DNA of 64,000 bases from Diphasiastrum complanatum (Eukaryota > Streptophyta > Lycopodiopsida > Lycopodiales > Lycopodiaceae). The DNA lies in NCBI GenBank assembly GCA_029204225.1, contig CM055095.1, positions 73,828,001-73,892,000 of the forward strand, written 5' to 3'. This document shows positions 1 through 10,559 of the stretch, piece after piece (the first letter of the stretch is position 1; every line of letters starts with the position of its first letter). The position numbers and the translations under genes were made by a program. The notes beneath the pieces are model-generated. The model did not search any database and had not been told where the DNA came from. It saw nothing but the letters and a program-made list of their open reading frames with translations.

Positions 1-570
1 CTTAGTGAGAAAAATCACAACTTTTGATTTTGAATTTCATTCCAAGTCTTAAAAGGTAGAGTAATTGGTGGATTCCAATAGGAGTGATTAAATTCAATTT
101 GTTGAGCAAAAATTGACATAGTATGTATGAAACTCAAATTAGTTCTATTCAACTTTCTTTGTAGAGTGTGAGGGTCAATTTTTGATCCCATTGGATGTCT
201 AGAATGAGGAGGAGTCCATATTTGAGTATTCATGTATGGTTGAGATCTTTGTGAATCTCTAGTTGTCTAATTTTTAAGCTTTGTGAAAAATTGGTGGTAT
301 AGTTTGTTATCAAATCAAATCAAATTCATTCTAAATCTCAAAAGTGAGATTATTTGGGTCAAGAGTGAGTCCAAAAGAAGTGATTAAGTTTGATTTTCAT
401 GTGTTTGAAACAAAACCCATCTTTTGTTCTAGAATCTCAAGTGTTGAGAGAACTAGTCAAGTGAAAAGGAAAATCTAGGTGTCAAATCTTTTTCATATGC
501 ATTTCAACTTTCAAAAGAAAGAGTCATTGGTATTTGATGAGTCCAATAGGAGATTGCATCTGATTTCTTT
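1..570. repeat. three diverged copies of an A/T-rich repeat
   Basis: Roughly 1-110, 290-405 and 450-570 share a common pattern: an A/T-rich stretch, then a phrase like 'gagtccaataggag', then 'gtgatta' or a variant. The copies are strongly diverged, so the boundaries are approximate. No gene is seen between 1 and 706. The repeats may be untranslated sequence of the LTR-associated element to the right. Confidence 0.35.
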
Positions 571-706
571 AGTGATTTGATTCAAATATTGCGTGCTTTT
601 GTCTTAGTGATCAAAGCAAAGTTTCCAAGTGACTAGTCATTACTGTGAAGATTGATTCTTAGGTTTGTGAGCTAGATCTTTTGTAGATCCTTCTAGATTG
701 TTGAAG

Positions 707-1939
707 ATGTTCAAATCTAGTCTCTTGAAAGTCACAAATTACATTTGTAAAATCATATCACAGGTTTTTATTCACATGGCATCAATAGGTGGCATCCTAT
801 TGAAGGAAAGAAAGGATCCTGAGTGCAACCTTTGTGGCAAGGGAGGATATTTTTTCTCAAGATGCTACAAAAAGAAGACCAATCCATCCAAGGAGAACCA
901 AAGCAAGGGGGCCGAGGTGAAGGATGGAGCTTCAAGTTCAAAATGCAAATACAAGAAGGACAAGTCGAAGGAAAGGTGTTTCCTTTGTGGAAAGGTGAAT
1001 GAGGCTTGGAGTCTCACAAGGACTTGCAAGATTTGTCTTCAAGAGTCCATTACAACACATGTCAAATCTTTTGAAATTTTTCATTTGGAAGTGCATTGTT
1101 TGGTTCAAGATGCAAAGATAGATGTCACTTTCATGAAAGTAACTTGGATTTATTTTATGTCCTTGGAAAGTATTTTGCTTGGAACTTTGGACAAGTTCAA
1201 ACTTATTGTTATTATCCAAGAGAAATCAATCAAGAATAAGGAGCAATCACAAAATGAAAATAGTTTCATTTATGCGCTCATGTCAACTTATGAAGAACCA
1301 TTTTGCTTTGAAGAGATTTTTGTATCTCAAAGGTGGATTAAGGCAATACTAGTTGAGTGTGATGCCTTAAAAGATAGCAAAATATGTTTTCCTTGTAAGC
1401 TTACATTAGTTATGAAGTCAAGGAAATGGAAATATCTTCATAATGTAGGATCTTTTGGTTTCAATAAGATCATGAATGATGTGTTCATTCATACAGATGA
1501 AAATTGTAAGTTTTCAATCTTAAAGGCAAGTTGTAAACTTCTTATGAGAATAAGTGAAGCATCCAAAGTGGACACTTATATCCATAAGCAAGTATTTAGC
1601 CTTTTTGAGATGGAAATGCCTTTTGATTTCAATATTAGAAAAATCATGCCAAGTTGTGGTGATTTTTGGACTTATCTTTCTAGCATAAGTAATTTTGATA
1701 ATCATAGGAAGTGCATATTGTGTGGTCATAGTTGTTGTGATCATTATGAGACATGGAGGTCTCAAATTTCCATAAAAAAGGAGCACCATGAAGAGGATAT
1801 TAAGGAGTCATCTCAAGGTTCAAATGTGCCAAGGATTGAGGAGGAGAATCCTTCTCAAGGTTCAAGTGTGCCAAGGATTAAGGAGGAGAGACCTTCTCAA
1901 ATTGTGATTCCAAAAATAAACTCAAGAAATATGGTTTAA
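707..1939 (+). CDS. unrecognised zinc-knuckle ORF, first part (LTR-element internal ORF)
   Basis: An open frame of about 410 codons. Near residue 40 there is a degenerate retroviral-type zinc knuckle (CNLCGKGGYFFSRC, with Tyr where His is expected), and a second Cys pair (CFLCGK) about 50 residues later, so a gag-like nucleic-acid-binding role is possible. The middle contains a module of about 120 residues beginning near EEPFCFEEIF, which recurs in diverged form in the next ORF. The C-terminus has two copies of a 14-residue repeat (SQGSNVPRIEEENP type). The TAA at 1937-1939 is followed in the same frame by 1943-2497, so the two ORFs could be one frame with a nonsense codon or readthrough. Weak resemblance to the start of Copia reverse transcriptase is noted but not relied on. 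The function is unknown. Confidence 0.45.
   Translation: MFKSSLLKVTNYICKIISQVFIHMASIGGILLKERKDPECNLCGKGGYFFSRCYKKKTNPSKENQSKGAEVKDGASSSKCKYKKDKSKERCFLCGKVNEAWSLTRTCKICLQESITTHVKSFEIFHLEVHCLVQDAKIDVTFMKVTWIYFMSLESILLGTLDKFKLIVIIQEKSIKNKEQSQNENSFIYALMSTYEEPFCFEEIFVSQRWIKAILVECDALKDSKICFPCKLTLVMKSRKWKYLHNVGSFGFNKIMNDVFIHTDENCKFSILKASCKLLMRISEASKVDTYIHKQVFSLFEMEMPFDFNIRKIMPSCGDFWTYLSSISNFDNHRKCILCGHSCCDHYETWRSQISIKKEHHEEDIKESSQGSNVPRIEEENPSQGSSVPRIKEERPSQIVIPKINSRNMV
1811..1896 (+). repeat. two-copy 42-bp coding repeat
   Basis: The stretch around 'tctcaaggttcaa.tgtgccaagg' occurs twice in a row, in frame, giving two copies of a 14-residue Ser/Gln/Glu-rich peptide at the end of the zinc-knuckle ORF. 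Confidence 0.7.
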
Positions 1940-1942
1940 TCC

Positions 1943-2497
1943 ATGTGGCTCACATTTCAAGGGAAAGAGGAGCATATCTCATGTGGTATACATCTCATAC
2001 TTACTTCTCTTGTGTCATTTGATAAATCAATTTGCTTTAGTGAGATCATTGCATCTCAAAATTGGAGTAAAGCCATACTAGTTGAGTATGAAGTCTCTCT
2101 TGAGAACATAGATGATGTTCTTAAAAGGTTGAAATTGATTTTAAATCAATTAGAAAGCAAATGGTTATTTCATCAAATGTATGCTCTTAAGTCATGTAAG
2201 AGCAAAAGTGATTTGTTCACTCATAGTTTGAAAATTTGTATTGAGGCAAATTGTAAACTCTTTATGAGAGTAAGTGAATCATCTTCTAAAGACACTTATC
2301 TCCATAATGAAGTATTTAGCCTCATTGGATCTGAGATTAGCACGGTAAACAAGCATGAAGATATGATGCAAACACTTTGTTATTATAGCATGCATAGTCT
2401 TGCCAATTTGGATGAGTCTAATTCTCTAGATCGTGGTAACATGATGTTAGAACTTTGTGATCCTGATAAATCAAGAAGAAATTTTATTTTCTCATGA
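1943..2497 (+). CDS. unrecognised ORF, second part with duplicated module
   Basis: This frame of 184 codons continues in register from the preceding ORF after one TAA. Its first 120 residues repeat the earlier module: FCFEEI / ICFSEI, WIKAILVE / WSKAILVE, CKLLMRISEASK / CKLFMRVSESSS and YIHKQVFSL / YLHNEVFSL line up in order. The duplicated unit in DNA is about 1260-1620 against 1990-2330. I recognise no family. Its position just upstream of a purine-rich tract and an LTR suggests it is internal coding sequence of a retroelement. Confidence 0.4.
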   Translation: MWLTFQGKEEHISCGIHLILTSLVSFDKSICFSEIIASQNWSKAILVEYEVSLENIDDVLKRLKLILNQLESKWLFHQMYALKSCKSKSDLFTHSLKICIEANCKLFMRVSESSSKDTYLHNEVFSLIGSEISTVNKHEDMMQTLCYYSMHSLANLDESNSLDRGNMMLELCDPDKSRRNFIFS

Positions 2498-2786
2498 AGG
2501 AGCATGCACATGAAGAAGGAGCAAGCCTCAAGGTCAAGCATCTACATGAAAATTGGAAGGAATCAATTTTGGAGGTGCTAGGATGGTGCAAAGCTCTCAA
2601 GCTCATCAAAGATGTCAACATCAAAGAAGCACTATCATGGATATGGTGATTTCATATCAACATCAAGCTCATTGGCTGATCGTCACACCTTTTGAACCAG
2701 CAAAGACCAATTCAGCCCATGGAGTCAAGTTCAAGATCATCACGTTTTCCATCAAGCTAGATCTACCAAGCTAGATTTTTGAGGAG

Positions 2787-3092
2787 TGTGAAAAATGCAA
2801 AAATAAGCTTGGTAGAGGCCAAAAATCTTGTATATAGATAAACACACGTGTGGAGCCTGTTCCCACGTGTGAAAATAGTGTACTTGTCATGTCACCCTCC
2901 AGTGTGGCCAATTGAACTGCGCCATTCTTGAATATTTTCATTACTTATTTGTAAATGTTTTGGTGAAGTCTTAGAGTATAACAAGAATAAACTCAGAGCA
3001 TTATAGGCTGTGAGATAAATCCCAACTGCGATTGCTATCAGAGAACAGCAGGTGGGCAAAAAAGCACCGTAGAAGTGTTAAGTTTTTTCACA
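2787..3092 (+). mobile_element. 3' LTR-like segment with inverted ends
   Basis: The 306-bp segment starts TGTGAAAAATG and ends TTTTTTCACA, so it has the TG...CA ends and short inverted terminal repeats typical of an LTR. Directly upstream is a purine-rich 'tttttgaggag' that could serve as a polypurine tract. The matching 5' LTR would lie left of the window and was not seen, so the LTR call rests on its ends and context. Confidence 0.55.
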
Positions 3093-3201
3093 TTTAGTAT
3101 AAACAGTGAAGGAAATTTATAGGCTTTGGATGTGCACAAGTGTTGATCAGTAGCTACTGCAAAAATTAATGAACTTTGGCTCCCTAGACTTGCTTAGTGC
3201 A
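2945..3201 (+). repeat. 257-bp direct repeat, copy 1
   Basis: Runs from 'ttatttgtaaatgttttgg' to 'gacttgcttagtgca' and recurs at 3444-3700 with only scattered mismatches (roughly 90% identity by eye). The repeat begins inside the LTR-like segment and continues past its end, so it is a later local duplication rather than an LTR pair. Confidence 0.85.
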
Positions 3202-3443
3202 CCTGAAACCGACTAATGTCAAAGACTGCGGAGGGCAAACAGTCCACTCCACCAGCCATTTTCTTTGTCCTATTTCTCTAGAGACTATGAAGGATCCAAT
3301 GACTCTATTTCATGTGGATTACTCAAGCCCAAAAACATATTTTCCTCACAATCACTAACAAAAGGCTTCAAGGAAACCCTCGCATCCTGAAGTGATGAAA
3401 TATACTTTTGTAACTACGAAATAAAAAATTATACTAAATGAGT

Positions 3444-3700
3444 TTATTTGTAAATGTTTTGGTGAATCCATAGAGTACACCAGGCATAAACTCAGAGCAT
3501 TATAGGTTGTGGGATAAATCTCAACTGCGATTGCTATCAAAGAACAGTGGATGGGCAAAAAAGCACCGCAGAAGTGTTAAGTTTTTTCACATTCAATATA
3601 AACAGTAAAGGAAATTTATAGGTTTTGGATGTGCACAAGTGTTGATTAGTAGCTACTGCAAAAATTAATGAATTTTGCCTCCCTAGACTTGCTTAGTGCA
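3444..3700 (+). repeat. 257-bp direct repeat, copy 2
   Basis: Second copy of 2945-3201, starting 499 bp downstream in the same orientation. It carries the LTR end ('ttttttcaca') but not the LTR start, which confirms that the duplicated block crosses the LTR boundary. Confidence 0.85.
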
Positions 3701-4463
3701 GCCTAGCTATATATTTGTGACTGCTTACTATGTCTTAAATCGGCTAAGAGAAACTTCATGTGAGACCGACATTTAGAATGAGCTGGGTCTGAATATGTAT
3801 TATATATGAAGCTTTACTGTTTTGAAACATAGCACTGCAAATATAAATACATCTCAAGACTCACACTTAGCAATGGAACTAGCGTAGAGTATTGTTTGAT
3901 ATTATTCTTGAGTGTGGAATCAAGGATCAAATTTAGTCCTTGTTGGTGAGTTGCACACCAAAGAGCTGCATGATTTGTTGATACTGCATTCACTAGTGAT
4001 ATATTAGCATTCTTCCAAAAGCTAATAGGTGGTACAATTAAGGACGTTTCTTTACCACATTCATGAAAATACTCGGAAGAGATCGTACAACTACTTAAGG
4101 ACTATACATAAAGCTCATGAAGGTTGCAACAGAATTCACAGATTTAGATTATCTGATCTGAGATTATAGCACAAGATACGTTCCCCTCTAATGTATGCCA
4201 AGGGTGTCAATACTTTAGAACTGACTGAAAGGAATTATGCAACAAGTCTCGTGACCTCCTGCATATTGATCTGATGAAGAGATGTTTAACGAGCATTAGC
4301 TAGCAAATCAAATACGACACGATATACTAATAGCTAGACTTCTAGAAATAGTAGTAAATTGACAAGAGTTACTTCTCTTAGGACCTAAAAGTCTTGAATA
4401 ATCACAAAGCCCTGATGCATTACTCAAATCTTACGTAAACCTTTGCTGCATTCAGAGTTATAG
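3701..4463. other. no gene identified
   Basis: A/T-rich sequence with stops in all frames that I inspected. It lies upstream of the decayed reading frame at 4464 and could hold introns or more decayed exons of that gene. Nothing else is seen. Confidence 0.4.
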
Positions 4464-5190
4464 TTTGCGCTACTGCGTGAAGCTCTACATCAACCATCAA
4501 GCAACATCCTGGATGAAAAGAAATCCAACAGGGACCTTATAGGCTTAGACCATGTCTCAAGTGAATTCTCACAAATTTTTCTACAAAGAATATCACACCC
4601 AAACACCCCTGAATTTAGCGTGTTCTCTATAGAAGAGAATGTCTCTAACGATTCTTCATCAGTCATATAAGTCGATGGTCCTGATGTGCAGATTGAAAAT
4701 AAAAGCTGCAAGAGTAGCGCTTCTCAAATAGGACTTTCAAAGCATATTGAAGGCCTATCCCATCAATTCGACCTTGAGAAATGGCATAGGAGTTGTGAGA
4801 AAGTTGCTTTTAATGAAAAGGGTCGAGTGAGGCTTGCTACACAACTAAAGATAGAGTTGTCAACAATGGCCATTCAGCTACCTGCAAGTTCCCAAATCAA
4901 AGCAGTTGGCTTGGAAAATGATGCTGATATAAGATTCAGATTGGGTTGGGATGTAAAGAGGCCAGGTTCAATTAGCTCAGGCATAAAAAGTCTTTTCCAA
5001 AGCCATGCTTTCTGCTTAAAAACGCTCTTGGGAGAAAATTTCCATCAAGAAAATATTTGAGAGTCGTTATACAACGAAGGCGTGGATATCCATTCCAACT
5101 CAGCTGAGCTTGAATTTGAGAAAGGTCATGAAGAGAATCTTTTGTTAAGCACTGAAGGCAGTTTGGAGGTAAAGCTGATGTCCGAAGGTT
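4464..5190 (+). pseudogene. decayed ORF of unknown family
   Basis: One frame stays coding-like for about 240 codons and is broken by only two in-frame stops, one near 4663 and the TGA at 5058-5060. The longest uninterrupted stretch is 4686-5060. The peptide is Ser/Glu-rich with a more ordered middle around LEKWHRSCEKVAFNEKGRV and LATQLKIELSTMAIQLP. It has no transmembrane segment, zinc motif or retroelement motif that I can recognise. It may be one or more exons of a decayed host gene, with the stops as decay or as unrecognised introns. A 'cttgcag' near 5306 could be a splice acceptor for a further exon. The family is unknown. Confidence 0.35.
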
Positions 5191-5239
5191 CATGAATTCA
5201 AATGATGAGCATGTAACTAGCTGAAAACTAAGCATTGGT

Positions 5240-7259
5240 TTTATTGGACTAGTTCAGAAGCCTATATATAGCTTGACAACATCGCCCAGAACAACAAGCT
5301 ATCTCTTGCAGGATCGCTTCCAACTCAGAGATTAATGGACGATTGATTGGCTTTGAAAGAAGGCAAACATCAATAAAATTTAAAAAATGCACTTACTTTG
5401 ATGCGTAGTACTCTCCACACAGCGAAAAAAGCAGATGTCTTCTGCACACAAATGTCGATGAAGAACATACGCGTGCTGGTGAGCACGATATGGTGGACAA
5501 AGAAAGGAGGACGAGTAGGGGGAGGAAAATAGCACGCCAAATTACCCATTAATGCACATGGGGCTCCTTAATGGTTGCGTCGGTGGCTTGTCCATGGCAC
5601 TTGCCCCCCATTTGGCCCTAGGCTCTTATCAAGTAACCACCATTTGACACTAGGCAATAGGAGCTGCCAGCCTCACCTATAGACGATGTTTCTACAGGTA
5701 ATCAAGTCGTGTCGTTGAATTTAAAAAATTTCACATTGCTCCACGCAAATTCTCGGCACTTCGCTTTCCTTCATTATTGTGAATGCTGAATCATTCCAAA
5801 TCATCAATCCATCTCGTTTTTTGAGTTTTTTGATCGAAACTGGGAACAATCTTTGGAATATTCTATTGCATCCGTATTCCATCAAGATGAACCAACCTGA
5901 ATGTTTCAAAACAGAGATTGGTTGTATTTGATGAGCCATGTCTAGTGATAAGCACCAAACTCATAGCATAAGTGACAAATGTGAGCTATTGTGAGTGATA
6001 GACATCTAAATTGAGCAATGTGGACAATATCCTAAACAAAAAATTCCTTTAGATATTTGACCACTTAATGGGCAATTTTGAGTGATCAAGTCCAAAATTG
6101 AGCTATCATGAGTAATAGACTTCAAGTTAGACCTCTATTTTTTAGAAATTTCTTAATATGAGACAATTGGATTGAGATTCATATAATTCCTTCCAGTGTA
6201 GAACTAGGTTTTGAAGGATTGTTAAAGTTATATGAATTCATACTTCCATTTCAGTTTGTGAATATAGCTCTAAATCAATTGATGTTTTCAACTGATTAAG
6301 TGGAATTTAGACTTCCTAAGCCCAAATGATTATCTCTATTTGATAGTTGATTATTGAGAGTAATGTTTTTATCACTCGGGATAAGATTTCTATGATTTTA
6401 AGGAAAAAGTCCGGTTTGTAATAGTACTCATTACTGATTTTTTCGAATCTTTGATATCTTATACGTTGTCTCTTGAGAACTTTTTAATCGAAATTATGAA
6501 ATTTCTTTAAAAAGGGGGAGAAGAAATTTATAGGAATAATACTTTCATAGGATCAACCAGCTGCATAGATTTCTTTTGTGAAATCCAGTATGAGTGCAAT
6601 GGTGGAACTATCTGTTGGAATAGAGGAAATCTCTAGTGATTGTTTTTGAATGATTTGGAACTAGAGAAGTTTTGGGAATTTTGAGCTGTTAGATATTCAT
6701 GGTTATAGATAGTGGTGGTAAAGATTAAATTTAAGATTCCGCTGATTGGATCAGATGGAATAAAGTTTTAATCTTAACCTTATGTCCAAAGATGTATGTA
6801 TAAGTCAACCTAATCTTGGTTTGTGCACTAAGATCTAAAGTAGGTTGATTGCTTGAAGGAATTTTGATGGTAAAAGTATGATGGTTGGGAAACTTGTGAT
6901 GTGGAATTATTCACTTCAGAGATTTTCCAGATATGTTATTTACTCAAGAGAAATAGAATCTTTTGTAGCTGAATTACAAGACTAACTTGAGTAGTTGATT
7001 TACTCATGTGGAAGTTAATTAGTAAAACGGACAGTGTGAAGAGAATTCACTAGAAATTGTTTGTTTTGTGTGTATTGCTTGTAAGACACATAATTTATGA
7101 GTCATTCAGATTCAATCAAGGAATTGTGGGGCTAGATCCAGGAGGAAACTCCAAAGGATCTAGATTTGGTTGGGTGGTTTCGCTCCATAGTCTCTCTTGT
7201 GTTTTCCTATCCTAATTTTAGGGGTTGTCCCTAGTGGTCTTTATACTTAACTAAGGAAG
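5240..7259. other. no gene identified
   Basis: About 2 kb of A/T-rich sequence without a convincing reading frame. It contains loosely repeated phrases around 5980-6130 ('gagctattgtgagtgatagac' type) and a purine-rich 'aaaaagggggagaag' near 6510 that resembles a Copia polypurine tract but has no LTR beside it that I could recognise. The right part probably includes leader sequence of the Copia element starting near 7260. Confidence 0.4.
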
Positions 7260-8137
7260 GAGAGCTTGTTCAAGTTAATCTTAATAGATTGTTGGATGCT
7301 CATGCTAACATTGTTCAAAGTATTGCTATTCAAAAGACTTTGCCAACTTTGATTGATCTTCAAGAGATCTTGATCAATGAAGAATATAGGCTTCAAGCAA
7401 GAGGTGGATCTTCATCAACATCTCAAGTTGGAGAGGAGGCTATGTTCATCAAGGGAAAATTCAAGGGTAAAAGCAAAAATAAGTGGGTGGATGCTTCTTC
7501 AAATGGCAAAAAGACGAATAGATCAAAGCTCAAGTGCTTCTATTGTGGCATCAAAGGACATTTTGCAAGTGAGTGCTACAAGAAGAAGAGAGATCATGAA
7601 GAGAAGCAAGGTAATCTTACTCTTGATGAGGATGTTTGGATATTCAAGATGCAAATGATGATGCTTTTGTGATGTCTTCATGCATGCTTGCTAATGATGG
7701 AGATCTAGATCCATAATGAATTGATAGTGGAGCAAGTTCACACATGACTTTTCACAAAGATTACTTCACTTCTTTGTTGGCATATGGAGATGACAAGAGG
7801 GTGATCTACACGGCCAATGATGGTGAATGTGCAATCAAAGGGATTGGCACAATTCCTATTTCTCTCTCTACAAATAGGAATGTTCATATGGAGGATATTT
7901 TGTTCATTCCATCTATTATTAAGGATTTTCTTAGTGTGAGTCAATTGCTAAGTAAAGGCCTCAAAGTTGAGTTTGATGGAGATGCTTGTATGATAAAAAA
8001 GAAGGATATGTTGACTGCAAAAGGTAAAAGGCAAGGGAAGTTGTTCAAACTAGATGCTTGTGTTATTGCTAACCAAGTTGGATGTGTTGCAAGAGAGCAA
8101 ATACCTATTCAAGAGGTTTGGCATAAAAGGATGGGAC
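7260..8137 (+). pseudogene. Copia-X retrotransposon, left part: gag, protease, GAG-pre-integrase
   Basis: Copia gag-pol fragment. The gag C-terminus ends in an intact CCHC zinc knuckle (CFYCGIKGHFASEC, near 7533-7575). After a frame change comes the aspartic protease active site IDSGASSHM at 7720-7746, directly preceded by a TGA at 7717-7719 where the family usually has Trp. The frame from 7744 continues through protease into the GAG-pre-integrase domain and stops at VWHKRMG. There a Copia-A LTR begins (8138). The flanking bases 8133-8137 (GGGAC) are a target-site duplication. The continuation of this Copia is at 16835-16923 on the minus strand and from about 20760 on the plus strand, as expected after an inversion. 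Confidence 0.85.
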
Positions 8138-9151
8138 TGATGGGGCAAGGGAGATAGAAGAACGTGAATGGAGAAGAGAGTAGGAATATTGCAGAACAGC
8201 TCTCCCATTACAATCAGCTGCTAGATGCAAAAACAGTCTAATAGAATGCTTACGCTAAATATAATCACAACTTTAAGTGTTCTAATTGCCCAACGAGACC
8301 TTAAAAATTAATTCATACTCACAAAAACAAGAGTACAGTCCATCAAAGAGATTAGATATGGTTTGTGTGTGGTATTACTAAAAAATGGATTCAATGTGAA
8401 GTTTGGTTCTAAAATAGATGGAAAGAGCAGTATGATATCGCGAGTTCCTCAGGCGTTAAAGACAACCATTGTCTGATCAGAAGCAAAGGAGTCGTAGACG
8501 TCCGTGTTCTGATCAGAGTGAGAAACAAGCATGATCAAACAACGATAAAGTGCATTCAATCACAACAAGCATTTAATTACGTTATGCACAGATAGGAAAG
8601 CGTGTTGCTGCTATATTATACTGAAGCACAATAAAATAGCAATTACAACAAAAAATGGCGGCGTAACTGAGAGGCTCAAAAAAATACATCTCATGGGCAA
8701 AGCTTCAAGTAATTTGTGCTGGGATGATCTATTTATAGATTGCATCCATTCATTAACTACATTAAATGTTTGTCACCTAATTAGGTAAGTTGTTGTACTT
8801 GGAAGTATATGGCTTTTGTCAACAAATTAGGAATGTTGATGTGGACGAGGACGTTGCAAATTCTCTCACTTTTTCTGCAGACTATCGCGACACTTAGAGT
8901 AATATTTCAGACTATCGCGAAAGTAATGTATTTCTACAAACTTGCTCTAAATGCTAATTCTGTGGAAGTCCGTGAAGATGGCCAAGTCTTCAATGACTTC
9001 AAATTATTGGACTTAAAATTTGAACTTGAAATTATGATAGGATTGGTTACCCTTTGCTAGATATCAGCCGGAAGCCCATTGTAGACATTCTTTAAATAAA
9101 TTGATCTAAGTTGTAATTCCAAGGAGACAACTGTGGGCTTAATTTTCAACA
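8138..9151 (-). mobile_element. Copia-A copy 1, 3' LTR
   Basis: LTR of about 1,014 bp, read on the minus strand from TGTTGAAAATTAAGCC (9151) to CCTTGCCCCATCA (8138), with TG...CA ends. Its 8138-side end matches 57711 onward and its 9151-side end matches 16924 onward (plus) and 59421 downward (minus), so the family has at least three copies here. A polypurine tract on the minus strand (AAGGGGGAC) abuts it at 9152-9160, which sets the element's orientation. It contains repeats of 'agactatcgcga'. It is flanked on the left by GGGAC. Confidence 0.85.
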
Positions 9152-10512
9152 GTCCCCCTTAAGGTCACGGTTGGTGCCTTGGTATCTTCGTCAGGTTTAG
9201 CATGTTGAAGAACTTCTGATGCTTGATCCTGGTAAGCGCTTTGGTGAAGGTGTTTGTGACCATTTTTGTTGTGGAGCAGTATTGAAGGATCACTTGCCCT
9301 GAGAAAACTTTTTTCCAAGTGAATTTCTATGTGCTTGGATTTGCCATGAAATCTGAGATTCAATGATAGTGAAATACAACTCAAGTTGTCACACAGAATG
9401 GTAGTAGCATCAAACTGAGTGTGATGTAAGTTGTGAAATAATAACTTGATCCATACAGCTTCTTTTGAATCTTGACATGTTGCGATGCTCTACCTCAGTC
9501 GAAAAAAGTGCAACTGATTTCTGCTTCCTTGAGTTTCATGAAATCGGTCCCCCTACCAGATAGAAACTGAACCCGGAGGTAGATTTTCTAGTAGAGACTG
9601 TTTCTCCCTGTTAAAAATTCACAATTCTAGCTTGACTAGTTTTGGTCATATGACTTGTAAATAGTTAGATGGTCATGATGTGGCTTGTCACACGTGCCAA
9701 ATAGCATAGGATTCCATTCATAAGGATGTTCTCAAGTAGACCTAAGTGTTAGAACCTTTGGAATGAGTCCAAATTATGCTTAGATATAAGGGAGAAAAAA
9801 TAGGAGCTATTTTTGGTAGTTTTTGCATTGTTGAGGGATCTCCAAGATTCCAACCCTAACTTAGTAGGGATGAAAGATCCACCAAAATTAGCATTAGGGA
9901 TAGGTTTAGGGCTATTCATACCTGCCCAAAACCGTGATGGATCATGTATATATAGGTGATGATATCTCACCAAAATCAATCAAGCAATTTCATGTTTTTT
10001 CTCTCATAATGGTGCAATTGCTCTCTATGTTCATAATTGTTTGAGTACTTGTGATTACTAATGATTATAGGATTGAATGTAGGTCTGGTGTACAGTACTC
10101 AAACTGTGGGAGGCCGTACTTTCACACGTGTGAATCCTTCTTCAAGGATTTGGGCCATTTAGTGAGGTTCAAGCATAGATTTTTGATGGATTTTGATGTT
10201 TCAACTTGTGCTAATCTTATGAAATCATAATCTATTGTTTTCCTCATCATTTCAAGTGTTTTAGGATCCTTATTTGCTGTAATTTTTACACTCCCCAATC
10301 TGAGTCGGAGGAGCCTCGCAGGACAAGTGGGTCGATAGCATAAAATGTGATCTAAACTTCCCTGAATATATCTCATCACCCTCTTTAATGCTTTCCAATG
10401 AGAGATCCTAGGATTAGACATGAATTGACTCAACATGCTAGCAGTGTATGCTAAATTTGGTCTAGTACACAACATTGCATACATCAAAGATCCTACTAGT
10501 GAATGATAAGCG
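9152..10512 (-). pseudogene. Copia-A copy 1, reverse transcriptase end and RNase H
   Basis: Minus-strand remains of the pol 3' end. The stretch 10512-10300 gives YHSLVGSLMYAMLCTRPN and WKALKRVMRYIQGS, the conserved end of Copia reverse transcriptase and start of RNase H. After a 682-bp solo LTR at 9609-10290, the fragment 9603-9480 continues RNase H. The segment 9384-9152 has the RNase H end (RFHGKSKHIEIH) with frameshifts, up to the polypurine tract. The reading frame is broken in several places. Reverse transcriptase sequence between here and 18023 (about 110 residues by comparison with 58565-58990) is missing. Confidence 0.8.
9609..10290. mobile_element. solo LTR with 5-bp target-site duplication
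   Basis: The 682-bp insert starts TGTTAAAAATT and ends AATTTTTACA, giving TG...CA ends and near-perfect inverted termini. It is flanked by CTCCC on both sides (9604-9608 and 10291-10295). The related Copia at 58400-58440 lacks the insert and reads straight across the site. A TATA-like 'tgtatatatagg' lies near 9946. No internal coding region remains, so this is a solo LTR left by LTR-LTR recombination. The strand is not determined. Confidence 0.85.
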
Positions 10513-10559
10513 CAACTAGCGAGGGCTGGCGACGTAACTCCTGATTGATTCTGGAGTTT

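Noticed and set aside
6505-6525. Copia-like polypurine tract
   Set aside because: No LTR start or matching LTR was recognised beside it.
8809-9060. 83-codon ORF
   Set aside because: It lies wholly inside the Copia-A LTR and recurs reversed in another copy (16994-17203) only because the LTR does.
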